This document shows positions 24,710-34,752 of a stretch of DNA of 64,000 nucleotides, piece by piece. This DNA is from Holophagales bacterium UBA5704. GTDB lineage: Bacteria > Acidobacteriota > Thermoanaerobaculia > Multivoradales > UBA5704. Position 1 is the first letter of the stretch. Each line of letters begins with the position of its first letter. The DNA is taken from positions 1 to 64,000 of the forward strand of contig DIHE01000191.1 of NCBI GenBank assembly GCA_002420005.1, written 5' to 3'. The notes beneath the pieces were generated by a model. That model was not told the origin of the DNA. It saw only the letters and a program-made list of their open reading frames with translations, and made no database searches. The position numbers were made by a program, and so were the translations under genes.

Positions 24710-25615
24710 TCACGGAGAATAGCGCAAGACGCCGCCGGAGGGCCACACCTCCCCCCCCGGTCCCGGGTCGGGAAGGCCCCCGCCGCCGGGAGGAGGGAGC
24801 TTCCGCAGGATCAGCAGCTCCAGATGGAAGGAAACCTCCAGCACCGTCAGCGCCTCCACCCGCCCGCGCTCCTTGCTGCGGGCGCCGCGGTAGGTGGAGG
24901 CCAGCAGATCGCGCAGCGGGGCGGCGTCGAGCCGGGCGCCCTGGCGCAGGGAACGCCGGGCCTCCAGGGCGAAGAACGGGGCCAGCTCGTCCAGGACGGC
25001 GCCCACCCGGTCGCGGCGCAGCCCCTCCCCCTGAACGGCGGTGCGCAGCTCGATCAGATCGTCCTCACCCGGCACCGTCACCAGCAGCCGTCCGGCGGGC
25101 CGCAGGAGCCGGTGCAGCTCCGGCGGATTGCGCCGCGCGGTCAAGGACAAGGCGAGGTCGAACGACTCCGACGCGAAGGGCAGAGCGCGGTCCGCGTTGA
25201 CGACGAACCAGGAGAGGCCGTGCCACCGCCGGGCCGCGAGATCGACGGCCGGTGCGGACAGGTCGATTCCGGTGCCCTCGATCTCCCGCTCCTGCGCCAG
25301 ATGACCCAGGAAGTACCCTTCGCCACATCCCACGTCGAGAACCGCCGGCCGGGGCGGCAGGGCCAGACCGTCGAACGCCGCGAGCAGAGCCGTCCGCAAG
25401 AAGTCGCCGTGCCCGGCCTCCAGATACCGCCGCCGCGCCAGCACCGCCTCCTTGGGATCGCCCGGCTGTTTCGATTTGCGGTCCTGCGGCTGCAGCAGGT
25501 TCGCATAGCCGCTGCGCGCGAGATCGAACGAGTGGCCCTGCGGGCAGCGCCAGGCCGCCCCCTCCAGGGTGAGCGGGGCGGCACAGGTGCGGACGGGGCA
25601 CAGCAGAGACGGCAT
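24710..25615 (-). CDS. rlmA: RlmA-like 23S rRNA guanine-N1 methyltransferase
   Basis: 301 aa. N-terminal zinc site CPVRTC...CPQGHSFDLARSGYANLL, QDRKSKQPGDPKEAVLARRRYLEAGHGDF, then a SAM-binding motif VLDVGCGEGYFLGHL. All fit RlmA(I/II), which methylates G745/G748 of 23S rRNA. The C-terminal part is longer and more divergent than in E. coli. The start at 25615 has TACCTT 7 nt upstream. Confidence 0.85.
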   Translation of the reverse strand: MPSLLCPVRTCAAPLTLEGAAWRCPQGHSFDLARSGYANLLQPQDRKSKQPGDPKEAVLARRRYLEAGHGDFLRTALLAAFDGLALPPRPAVLDVGCGEGYFLGHLAQEREIEGTGIDLSAPAVDLAARRWHGLSWFVVNADRALPFASESFDLALSLTARRNPPELHRLLRPAGRLLVTVPGEDDLIELRTAVQGEGLRRDRVGAVLDELAPFFALEARRSLRQGARLDAAPLRDLLASTYRGARSKERGRVEALTVLEVSFHLELLILRKLPPPGGGGLPDPGPGGEVWPSGGVLRYSP

Positions 25616-25749
25616 GGCGGAGAAGGTAGTCAAGGACCGCAACGACTGCAAGGACGGCAACGACGACAGCCTCCTCGGTCTGGTCCTTGGAGGGCTGCCG
25701 TCCTTGGAGTCCTTGGCCTTTGGAGCCCGGGGAGTACAATCCCCCGCGC
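25616..25749. promoter_or_regulatory. Divergent leaderless promoters with repeated CAAGGAC/GTCCTTG
   Basis: Minus-strand -10 TACCTT (25623-25628) serves rlmA. Plus-strand -10 TACAAT (25735-25740) serves the helicase, with TTGGCC 16 nt upstream as a possible -35. Between them CAAGGAC occurs twice on the left and GTCCTTGG three times on the right, in opposite orientation, so the region could fold or bind a dimeric regulator. Confidence 0.45.
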
Positions 25750-28275
25750 ATGTGGAAACCCGGCGACCGCCTGACCCATCGTCACAATCCCGAGCTCGGC
25801 CCTGGTGAAGTCCTGGAAATCCGTGGACGCAATCTCTTCGTCCGCTTTCCCGATGCGGAACAGACGCTGAGCTTCGCCGTCAACGCCGACGCGCTCGTCC
25901 CCTTCGCCCTCGCGCCCGGCAGCCGGGCGCGCCTCGCCCCGGGTCAGGACGTGGTGGTGGTCGAATCCTGCGAGGCCGGCCGGTGCCGGCTCACCGACGG
26001 CCGCGAGGTGTCGCTCGACGAGCTGTGGCCGTTACCGGTGGAGCCGGCCCCCCTCGAACGCCTGGCGCGGGGTCAGGTCGATCCGTTCGAGGACTTCGCC
26101 AACCGCCTCGACGCCCTGCGCCTGCTGCGCATCCGCCAGGCAGGAGGCCTTGGCTCGTTCCTCGGCGGGCGCATCCAGATCTTCCCGCACCAGCTCTACG
26201 CCGCCGAACGCGCCTGCCACAGCGATCCGGTGCGCTGGCTGCTCGCCGACGAGGTCGGTCTCGGCAAGACCGTCGAGGCGTGCCTGATCATGAACCGCCT
26301 CCTCCACACCGGCCGCGCCGACCGTACGCTGGTGGTCGTGCCCGAGACCCTGGCCCTGCAATGGCTCGGCGAGCTGTGGCGGAAATACCACCAGGTCTTC
26401 GTGCTGCTCGACGCCAAACGGCTGAACGACGTGGCGACCGACCATGGGCCGGACTTCAATCCGTTCGAGGTGCACCGGCGTGTCATCGTCAGCCTGGAGA
26501 CCTTGACGGCGCGGCGCCGGCTGACCGAGCAGGCCGCCGCCGCGGGCGTCGATCTGCTGGTGGTCGACGAAGCCCATCACCTGCGACGGCCGCCGGGGCA
26601 CCCGGGCAATGAGGCCTACCGCGCCGTGGCACCCCTGGCCGCGCTCGGCCGGCACGTGCTGCTGCTCACCGCGACGCCGCTCGACGACGATGCGCACGGC
26701 TTCTTCCGCCTGCTCCAGCTCTTGCGGCCGGAGGAGTTTCCGGAGCAGGAATCGTTCGAGGACCGCCTGGCACGGCGCGAGCCGCTGCCGCCGTGCACCA
26801 GCGCGGCACGGCGCGCCGACATCGGCGGCCTGCCGCCGCGGGTGGGTGTCCCGATGGACCTCCCCGCCGACGATCCGGGCTGGCCCCCGCTCTTCGACCT
26901 GGAGCGGCGCATGCGCGAGCTGCCGGCGGACAACGCCGCCGTCGAGAAGCGCAAGGTGGACCGCATCGTCCGCGCACTGGCCTCCCCGATCGCCCTCGCC
27001 GCGGTCACCGACAGAAACGACGCCGCGACCCTGGCGCTGACCGCGGCGGCCGACCGCACCGATCCGCGCCTGCGCTGGCTCGTCGAACAGGCCGGGCGCT
27101 GGCAGCAGGCCGGCGAGAAGACCCTGGTCTTCGTGGCCCACCGCGAGACTCTGGAGCGGCTCAAGGACGTGATCGAGAAATCCGGCCGGGCGCGGGTTGG
27201 CCTGTTCCACGAGGATCTGCCGCCGGAGCGGCGCGACATCGAGGTGGCCCAGTTCCGCCTGCCGGAAGGCCCGGCCGTGCTGATCTCCACCGAGGCCGGC
27301 GGCGAGGGGCGCAACTTCGAGTTCTGCCGCCGGCTGATCCTCTTCGACCTGCCGTGGAACCCGGCGGTGGTCGAGCAGCGGATCGGCCGCCTCGACCGCA
27401 TCGGCCGCACGATCCCCACCGAGATCGTCTACTTCCGCCCGCCGGGCGGCTTCGGCCGCGCGCTCGCCACCCTCTACGAGCGCATCGGCCTGTTCCGCGA
27501 GCCGCTCGGCGGCCTGGAGCGCGAGCTGCGCCACGTGGCGCGGGCGGTGGAGCGCGAAGCCTTGCAGGGAACCTTGGAGGTCGATCCGGACGTCTTCGCG
27601 GACGTGCTGCGCGAGGCCGAGGAGGCGCATACGCGCGTCCAGCAGTCGGCCCACCACGAGTTGCACCGGGACCCCTACCGGGCCGGGATGGCGCAGCCGA
27701 TCCTGGCGCGGGTACCTCCAGACCTCGATCTCCTGAATGAAGGTGTGGTGCTCAAAGCCGTCCACAGCTTCGGCTTCGAGACCGAAGCGCAGAGCGGCGC
27801 GCGCACCTGGCTGATCGAGTACGGCTACGAAGCCCTGCTCGACCAGATCCAGGGTGTCCCCCCCGGCTCCCGCTGGCTCGGCACCTTCGCCCGCGAGGAG
27901 GCGGTGCGCCGCGAGACGATCGACTTCTTCGCCACCGGGCATCCCCTGGTCGAAGGCATCCTCTCCGAGCTGGAAGAAGGCCGGCGCGGCCGGGTGGCCC
28001 TCCTCCAGATCGCCGGGCCGGAAGAATCCTTCGGCCTCCTCGCCCTCTATAAGAAAGGCGCCGACTTCGAGTGCATCGCGGTCGACCAGAAAGGAACCCG
28101 CCGGCCCGACCTCGCCCGCTGGCTCACCGGCCGCGAGCTGCGCAGCGAGCCGATCGAAGCCAAGAAGTGGACCAGCCAGCCGAGCTGGCCGAAGGTCATC
28201 CAGCGGATGGCCGCGGCGCTGCCGAATCCCAAACCGCTGGCGGTGGCGGCGTTCCGGATTCGCAAGGCGGGGTGA
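25750..28275 (+). CDS. RapA/HepA-like SNF2 helicase
   Basis: 841 aa. A Tudor-like start (MWKPGDRLTHRHNPELGPGE) is followed by SNF2 ATPase motifs: DEVGLGKTVEACLIMNRLL at ~167, DEAHHLR at ~274, LLTATPL at ~307. C-terminal helicase motifs are STEAGGEGRNFEFC at ~515 and the arginine-finger helix QRIGRLDRIGR at ~545. RapA recycles RNA polymerase; this protein is about 130 residues shorter than E. coli RapA and may be a different SNF2 type. TACAAT is 9 nt before the ATG. Confidence 0.85.
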   Translation: MWKPGDRLTHRHNPELGPGEVLEIRGRNLFVRFPDAEQTLSFAVNADALVPFALAPGSRARLAPGQDVVVVESCEAGRCRLTDGREVSLDELWPLPVEPAPLERLARGQVDPFEDFANRLDALRLLRIRQAGGLGSFLGGRIQIFPHQLYAAERACHSDPVRWLLADEVGLGKTVEACLIMNRLLHTGRADRTLVVVPETLALQWLGELWRKYHQVFVLLDAKRLNDVATDHGPDFNPFEVHRRVIVSLETLTARRRLTEQAAAAGVDLLVVDEAHHLRRPPGHPGNEAYRAVAPLAALGRHVLLLTATPLDDDAHGFFRLLQLLRPEEFPEQESFEDRLARREPLPPCTSAARRADIGGLPPRVGVPMDLPADDPGWPPLFDLERRMRELPADNAAVEKRKVDRIVRALASPIALAAVTDRNDAATLALTAAADRTDPRLRWLVEQAGRWQQAGEKTLVFVAHRETLERLKDVIEKSGRARVGLFHEDLPPERRDIEVAQFRLPEGPAVLISTEAGGEGRNFEFCRRLILFDLPWNPAVVEQRIGRLDRIGRTIPTEIVYFRPPGGFGRALATLYERIGLFREPLGGLERELRHVARAVEREALQGTLEVDPDVFADVLREAEEAHTRVQQSAHHELHRDPYRAGMAQPILARVPPDLDLLNEGVVLKAVHSFGFETEAQSGARTWLIEYGYEALLDQIQGVPPGSRWLGTFAREEAVRRETIDFFATGHPLVEGILSELEEGRRGRVALLQIAGPEESFGLLALYKKGADFECIAVDQKGTRRPDLARWLTGRELRSEPIEAKKWTSQPSWPKVIQRMAAALPNPKPLAVAAFRIRKAG

Positions 28276-28303
28276 GGCGAGATCCGCGCTATATTCTGTC
28301 CTC

Positions 28304-28762
28304 ATGATCCCCACCCAGACCGCCCCACCCCCCGCCCGCCGATCCGCCGGCCGCAAGATCCTGGTGGGCCTCTTCCTGCTCGCCGCCGTCCTTTTCGGCG
28401 GGTCCGCCCTCTACGTGTGGGCCACCCTCCAGATCAGCTATTCGGAGGGTGACCGCGCCGGATACGTGCAGAAGTTCTCCCGCAAGGGATGGGTCTGCAA
28501 GACCTGGGAGGGTGAGCTGGCCATGGTCAACCTGCCGGGGGCGATGCCCGAGATCTTCGCGTTCACGGTGCGCGATGACGCCGTGGCCGCCCGGGTCAAC
28601 GAGACCCTGGGGCAACGGGTCGCCCTGACCTATGAAGAGCACAGGGGCGTTCCCAGCGACTGCTTCGGCGAGACCGGCTATTTCGTCACCGGCGTCCGCC
28701 TCCTCGAGGGGGCGGCGGCCCCGGCTCCCGCTCCTCCGGCACCGCCGGGGGTTGAAAAATAG
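28304..28762 (+). CDS. Membrane-anchored conserved protein of unknown function
   Basis: 152 aa. One membrane helix at ~20-42 (GRKILVGLFLLAAVLFGGSALYV) followed by a conserved soluble part: SYSEGDRAGYVQKFSRKGW, CKTWEGELAMVNLPG, FTVRDDAVAARVNETLGQRVALTYEEHRGVPSDCFGET. Similar proteins are sometimes mislabelled 6-phosphogluconate dehydrogenase; nothing here supports that. The tail is Ala/Pro-rich. TATATT/TATTCT lies 6-8 nt before the ATG. Confidence 0.75.
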   Translation: MIPTQTAPPPARRSAGRKILVGLFLLAAVLFGGSALYVWATLQISYSEGDRAGYVQKFSRKGWVCKTWEGELAMVNLPGAMPEIFAFTVRDDAVAARVNETLGQRVALTYEEHRGVPSDCFGETGYFVTGVRLLEGAAAPAPAPPAPPGVEK

Positions 28763-28776
28763 AACGACCGTTCGTA
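28762..28776. promoter_or_regulatory. Putative TetR operator 1 (autoregulation)
   Basis: GAACGACCGTTCGTA contains the dyad AACG-AC-CGTT and directly abuts the -10 TATCAT (28775-28780) of the TetR gene. ACGACCGTTCGT recurs at 29439-29450 before the thiolase gene. Confidence 0.65.
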
Positions 28777-28786
28777 TCATAGGACG

Positions 28787-29377
28787 ATGGGCAAGGGCGC
28801 CGTCACCCGCGAACGCATCCTCGACCAGGCCGTGCGCCTGGCGAGCCGCGATGGCCTGGATGGGCTGACCATCGGCACGCTGTCGGCGGAGCTGGGCCTT
28901 TCCAAGAGCGGGCTCTTCTCCCACTTCGGCTCGAAGGACGAGCTGCAGCTCCAGGTGCTTCAGGCGGCGGTCGAGCGGTTCGAGATCGAAGTGATCCGGC
29001 CGGCGCTCGCGGCGCCGCGCGGGGAGCCGCGCATCCGGGCTCTGTTCGAGCGCTGGCTGACCTGGGTCAACGCCCTGGACTCCCCCGGCGGCTGCATCTT
29101 GATCGCCGCCGCCGTCGAGCTCGACGACCGGCCCGGTGCCCAGCGCGACTTCCTGGTGCGCGCCCACCGGGCGCGCGTCGCCGCCCTCGCCAAGGCGGCC
29201 CGCCTCGCCGTCGAAGCCGGCCATTTCCGCGCCGATTTCGACCCCGAGCAGTTCGCGTTCGACTTCTACGCCATCACCCTCGGCTATCACGACTCCAACC
29301 GGCTGCTGCGCGATCCGCGCGCCGAGGAGCGCGCCCGCAATCTGTTCGAGCGCCTCCTGGCCACCTGCCGGGCCTGA
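28787..29377 (+). CDS. TetR family transcriptional regulator
   Basis: 196 aa. N-terminal HTH (TRERILDQAVRLASRDGLDGLTIGTLSAELGLSKSGLFSHFGSKDEL) and a helical C-terminal domain of the TetR_C type (FERWLTWVN, GGCILIAAAVELDDRPG). TATCAT lies 6 nt before the ATG, with an operator-like dyad overlapping it. The same dyad precedes the downstream thiolase gene, so this protein probably represses both genes and responds to an acyl-CoA or fatty acid (inference from the target). Confidence 0.9.
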   Translation: MGKGAVTRERILDQAVRLASRDGLDGLTIGTLSAELGLSKSGLFSHFGSKDELQLQVLQAAVERFEIEVIRPALAAPRGEPRIRALFERWLTWVNALDSPGGCILIAAAVELDDRPGAQRDFLVRAHRARVAALAKAARLAVEAGHFRADFDPEQFAFDFYAITLGYHDSNRLLRDPRAEERARNLFERLLATCRA

Positions 29378-29434
29378 GGTCCTCGCATCCCCGCCGCGGA
29401 GCCACTCCATGCACCGACTGCCCTCTCTCAAAAA

Positions 29435-29452
29435 ACGTACGACCGTTCGTTC
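29435..29452. promoter_or_regulatory. Putative TetR operator 2 (thiolase promoter)
   Basis: ACGTACGACCGTTCGTTC, sharing the 12-nt core ACGACCGTTCGT with operator 1. It lies 19 nt before the thiolase ATG and immediately before TTCTACT and the AAGGAGA ribosome-binding site. Confidence 0.65.
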
Positions 29453-29470
29453 TACTCAAGGAGACCGTTC

Positions 29471-30706
<1,236 letters not shown>

Positions 30707-30723
30707 GAAGGGCGCGTTGGGGG

Positions 30724-30752
30724 GAGGCGTCGTAGGTATCCTCCGACGCCTC
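30724..30752 (+). terminator. GC-rich hairpin after thiolase gene
   Basis: Perfect 9-bp stem GAGGCGTCG / CGACGCCTC with an 11-nt loop, 17 nt after the stop. No T-run follows, so it may stabilise the 3' end or act with Rho. Confidence 0.5.
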
Positions 30753-30794
30753 TCCTGACAGATTGCAGAAACTCTGTCATCCTATTGGGCCAGC

Positions 30795-33700
30795 ATGCCT
30801 CCCTCAATGGCCTGGAGAGCGGCGCTCCTTCTGCTGCACGTCGGCACGAGCGCGGTGTGCGCCGCCGGCTTCCCCTCCGAGCCTTCGCCGGCTGTCGTGA
30901 AACCGGCTCCTCCCCCTTTGCCGCAGCAGCCGGATCGGTGGTTGCCGTTCCGTGTCTTCAATTGGCGGGACAAGCTGGAGCAGCCGGTGAACAAGCTCAC
31001 GGTCGACCGGCAGGGGTATCTCTGGGCGGGAACCCCCAAGGGAGCCGCTGTGTACAACGGTCACGCCTGGCAGCCGGTCCCTCTTCCCGTCGATCCGCCG
31101 GACACCGAGGTCACCAGCCTGCTGGCGGCGCGCGACGGCAGCCTCTGGTTCGGAACGCGCAGCCGTGGGCTGCTGCGGCACCATCGCGACGGCTGGCAGC
31201 ACCTTCATCCGGGCGAGCCCGGGGCCGCCGCGCCGCACATACGGTTCCTCATCGAGTCGGCCCGCGGCGAGCAGGCCGTGACGTGGGCCGGCACCTCCCA
31301 GGGGCTCGCACGGTGCACGGAAGCAGGCTGCCGGCCTGTGCCGTCGCTCTGGGGTCTCTCGGTGCGGGCGCTCGCACCCACCCAAGGTGGAGACGGCCGG
31401 CCGGCCTTCTGGGTGGCGACGGCCCGCGGGCTGGTCCGCCTGGATGGCATCGAGACCGATCGCCCGGTGCTCGCTCCGCTCCTCTTCGACCACCGCAATG
31501 CCCTGCCGAGCGACTCCGTGCGCAGCCTCGCCACAAGCACGTCGGCAGACGGCCACGTCTCGCTTTGGGTAGGCACCGACGAGGGTGGCCTGGCGCGCCT
31601 CCGCAACGGCGCCTGGACCCGCTATGACCGCCGCGCCGGTTTCCCCCTGAACTCCGTGGCCGCTCTGCTCACCGGTCGGCACGAGGAGAAACCGGTCCTC
31701 TGGGCCGCCACGTTCGGAGCCGGCCTGATCCGCATCGACGAGGAGACGGGAGCGTGGGAGATCCTGAGCCGAACCGCCGGCCTGCCGTCCGACTATCTGT
31801 ATACCCTCCTCAACACCGGCACCTCCGGCCAACCCACCCTCTGGATCGCGACCACCGGCGGCCTCGCGCGGCTCGACAGCACCCGCTGGCACACGATCGA
31901 TTCGCGCTCCGGCCTGCCGAGCGACACCGTGGTCGGTGCCGGCGAGACGGCCTTTCCCGACGGCCGCACCAGCTACTGGGTCGGAACGACCAACGGCACG
32001 GTTCGACTCGGACCGAGCGGCTGGGAGCTCTACCGGCCTCTCGCCGGCGGCCCGTCGCCGGTTGTCTTCGACATGACCTGGACCCTGGAAAAACAGGAGC
32101 GCGTGTTCTGGCTGGCCACGGCACAGGGGCTCTTTCGCCACACCGGCGGCACCTGGAGCCTGGCCCTCCCGCCGATTGACGCCTACTTCCTGCGCACCGT
32201 CCCAACTCCAGACGGCGACGATCTCTGGGCCGGCTCTGTTTATCGGCTCCGCCGCCATTCCGGCGGCCACTGGCCCAACTTCCTCCCGGGCGACGGCGGC
32301 CTGCCCGGCCGCGAAATCACCGCTCTGCAGAGCCTGACCACCGGTTCGCGCGGCACTCTCTGGGCAGGGACAGACGCCGGTGCCGCCGAGTGGACGGGGG
32401 ACCGCTGGCAGCCGGAGGCGGCGCCCTGCCTGCCTCACCCGGAGGTTCTTGCCCTCTACCCCTCCGCCAACTCGGCGGGCGACGGCTGGCTCTGGCTGGG
32501 AGCCCGGGAGGGTGTGGCCCGGATGCGGCTCGCGGCCGGGCGCGTCGTGCCAGGCTCCTGCCAGGCTCTCACCAAAGACCATCACTCCCAGCTGAAGAAT
32601 GCGCAAATCGTCCAGATTCTGAGCGATGCCGAAGATCGGATCTATCTGTTCAGCGACCAAGGTGTGTTCCGCCTCGCCGCTCCCACTGGAGGCTCTCTGG
32701 AGACCACGCGACTGGAGGCGTTCGACACCGAGGACGGCCTGCCGGGGATCCACTTCACCCGCGCCTCGTTCGTGGACCATCAAGGCCGGATCTGGAGCGG
32801 CTCGGCGGCCGGCATCGCCCTCTTCGATCCCCGCCACGAGCTGCGCCACTCCGCATCCGTGCCTCCCGCGCCCCTGCGGATCGAACGGCTCCTGGTCGAC
32901 GGACAGGAGAGGCCTCTCGCCCCCGGCTTCGAGCTGCGACCGCAGGAGAAACGCCTCACGATCGAATTCGCCCTGCTGAGCTTTGAACGGGAACATGCCA
33001 TCCGTTTCCGCACCCAGCTCTCCGGCCTTGACGCCCAACCCGGCGCATGGTCCCGCGAGACCCACATCTCCTATGACCGGCTCCCACCCGGCGCCTACAC
33101 CCTGAAGGTCTGGGGGCGCAATGGCGAGGGCACCGTCTCCGGCCCCGCCACGCTCGGATTTCGCGTCCTCCCTCCCGTCTGGCGGGCTCCCTGGGCGTTC
33201 GCGCTCTATGCGCTCGCGGCGGGCGGCCTGGGTACCGTCGTCGTGCGTCTGCGCGTCCGCTCCCTGGCCCGCCGCGCGGCGCACCTCGAAGAGCTCGTCG
33301 CCGAGCGGACCCACGAGCTGGCGGAGGCCAATCACCGCCTCGAGCTCGCCTCCTTCACCGATCCGCTGACCGGGCTTCAGAACCGGCGCTTTCTCGCCGC
33401 CACCATCCAGCCCGATATGTTGCAGGCGATTCGCAATCACCGCGACCCTCCCGGCGACCCACTGCATCGAGACCTCGTCGTCTACCTGCTCGACCTGGAT
33501 CACTTCAAGCGACTCAACGACCGCGCAGGTCATGATGCCGGCGACGCCGTGCTGGTCGAAATCGCCCGCCGCCTGCGCCAGACGATCCGCGCCTCGGATC
33601 TCGCGGTGCGCTGGGGCGGTGAGGAGATTCTCGTGATCAGCCGATGGACGGATCGCGCGGCCGGAGCCCTGCTGGCCGAGCGCCTGCTGGAGGCCGTCGG

Positions 33701-34091
33701 CGGAAGGCCGTTCCGCATCGGCGTCGACCGGACGGTGCCGGTGACCGTCTCGATCGGCTGGGCTCCGTTCCCCTGGAGCGGCGAGGACCCGGAGGCGGTG
33801 CTGTTCGAGGAGGTCCTGAGCCTCGCCGACCATGCCCTCTATCTGGCCAAACGCAACGGCCGCAACCGCTCGGTAGGCGCTCTCCCCGGCGGATCTCCTG
33901 CCGAGGAGGTGGTGGAACGCATCCTGCGCGAGGACGTTTCGCTGCACGCCTTGGAAGGGGTGCAGGTCGAGCTGGTGTGGTCGGCAGGACCGGAAGTCGC
34001 CGCCGCGGATCTCCTGGACACCACCCCCCGGCTGCGCGGCCCGGCCCATCCGGCGGCACAGGAAGCCGGAGACGCCCCGCCTCCGCTATGA
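30795..34091 (+). CDS. Beta-propeller sensor diguanylate cyclase
   Basis: 1098 aa. Signal peptide, then a long two-component-regulator propeller region (~45-690) with repeated GxLWFGTxxGLxRL / LWAGT-type blades. A Y_Y_Y-like domain follows at ~690-785, a membrane helix at ~796-818, a short coiled coil and a GGDEF domain. The active site reads RWGGEEI, and an inhibitory-site RASD lies five residues before GGEEI. It should make cyclic di-GMP in response to a periplasmic signal. GGEEI instead of GGEEF is a mild deviation. TATTGG 6 nt before the ATG is an imperfect -10. Confidence 0.9.
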   Translation: MPPSMAWRAALLLLHVGTSAVCAAGFPSEPSPAVVKPAPPPLPQQPDRWLPFRVFNWRDKLEQPVNKLTVDRQGYLWAGTPKGAAVYNGHAWQPVPLPVDPPDTEVTSLLAARDGSLWFGTRSRGLLRHHRDGWQHLHPGEPGAAAPHIRFLIESARGEQAVTWAGTSQGLARCTEAGCRPVPSLWGLSVRALAPTQGGDGRPAFWVATARGLVRLDGIETDRPVLAPLLFDHRNALPSDSVRSLATSTSADGHVSLWVGTDEGGLARLRNGAWTRYDRRAGFPLNSVAALLTGRHEEKPVLWAATFGAGLIRIDEETGAWEILSRTAGLPSDYLYTLLNTGTSGQPTLWIATTGGLARLDSTRWHTIDSRSGLPSDTVVGAGETAFPDGRTSYWVGTTNGTVRLGPSGWELYRPLAGGPSPVVFDMTWTLEKQERVFWLATAQGLFRHTGGTWSLALPPIDAYFLRTVPTPDGDDLWAGSVYRLRRHSGGHWPNFLPGDGGLPGREITALQSLTTGSRGTLWAGTDAGAAEWTGDRWQPEAAPCLPHPEVLALYPSANSAGDGWLWLGAREGVARMRLAAGRVVPGSCQALTKDHHSQLKNAQIVQILSDAEDRIYLFSDQGVFRLAAPTGGSLETTRLEAFDTEDGLPGIHFTRASFVDHQGRIWSGSAAGIALFDPRHELRHSASVPPAPLRIERLLVDGQERPLAPGFELRPQEKRLTIEFALLSFEREHAIRFRTQLSGLDAQPGAWSRETHISYDRLPPGAYTLKVWGRNGEGTVSGPATLGFRVLPPVWRAPWAFALYALAAGGLGTVVVRLRVRSLARRAAHLEELVAERTHELAEANHRLELASFTDPLTGLQNRRFLAATIQPDMLQAIRNHRDPPGDPLHRDLVVYLLDLDHFKRLNDRAGHDAGDAVLVEIARRLRQTIRASDLAVRWGGEEILVISRWTDRAAGALLAERLLEAVGGRPFRIGVDRTVPVTVSIGWAPFPWSGEDPEAVLFEEVLSLADHALYLAKRNGRNRSVGALPGGSPAEEVVERILREDVSLHALEGVQVELVWSAGPEVAAADLLDTTPRLRGPAHPAAQEAGDAPPPL

Positions 34092-34112
34092 TCCCCGGAG
34101 GAGGGCCGTACC

Positions 34113-34733
34113 ATGCTCTACGATCTCTCGCCCACCATCCGCCCCGGCTTCCCGGTCTGGCCGGGGGATACCCCGTTCGAAAGCCGCCTCACCTGGTCGC
34201 TTGCGGAGGGCGCATCGGTCAATCTGTCGCGGATCGTGACCACGCCCCACCTCGGCTCGCACGCCGACGCGCCGTTCCACACCGAGCCGCGCGGCGAGAC
34301 CATGGAGGAGCTGCCGCTCGAACGCTACCTCGGAGCCTGCCGGGTGGTGAAGGTGCCACCGGTGCCGGTGATCGAGCCCCGGCACGTGGAGGGGATCGAC
34401 CTCGCCCACCCCGGCCGGATCCTGTTCCGCACCGACAGCATCCGCGACCGCAAGGTCTTTCCCGAGCGGTTCACCGCTCTCTCCCCCGAGCTGGCGAGCC
34501 TGCTCGGCGACCGCGGCGCCTTGCTGGTAGGGCTCGACACGCCGTCGGTCGATCCGTTCGACAGCAAGACGCTCGACGCCCACCACGCGCTCGCCCGCGG
34601 CCGGGTGGCGATCCTGGAGGGCCTGATCCTCGACGGTGTGCCCGAGGGCCTCTACGAGCTGATCGCCCTTCCTTTGAAGCTGGCCGGGCTCGACGCTTCG
34701 CCGGTGCGGGCGGTGCTCCGCACGCTAGAATAG
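34113..34733 (+). CDS. Cyclase family protein, kynurenine formamidase-like
   Basis: 206 aa. Family metal motif HLGSHADAPFH at ~50-60, the N-terminal DLSPTIRPGFPVWPGDTP and the C-terminal GLILDGVPEGLYELIALPLKLAGLDASPVRA. The pattern is very close to KynB, which hydrolyses N-formylkynurenine in tryptophan breakdown. No tryptophan dioxygenase or kynureninase gene lies next to it, so the substrate could differ. Strong GGAGGAGG ribosome-binding site; TATGAT 18 nt before the ATG. Confidence 0.85.
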   Translation: MLYDLSPTIRPGFPVWPGDTPFESRLTWSLAEGASVNLSRIVTTPHLGSHADAPFHTEPRGETMEELPLERYLGACRVVKVPPVPVIEPRHVEGIDLAHPGRILFRTDSIRDRKVFPERFTALSPELASLLGDRGALLVGLDTPSVDPFDSKTLDAHHALARGRVAILEGLILDGVPEGLYELIALPLKLAGLDASPVRAVLRTLE

Positions 34734-34752
34734 GTCCGGAAGGAGAATTCCT

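Noticed and set aside
30804..34049. Very long open frame antisense to the propeller-GGDEF gene
   Set aside because: GC-rich codon third positions open antisense frames. The translation is Gly/Ala/Arg-rich without motifs, while the plus strand has complete domains.
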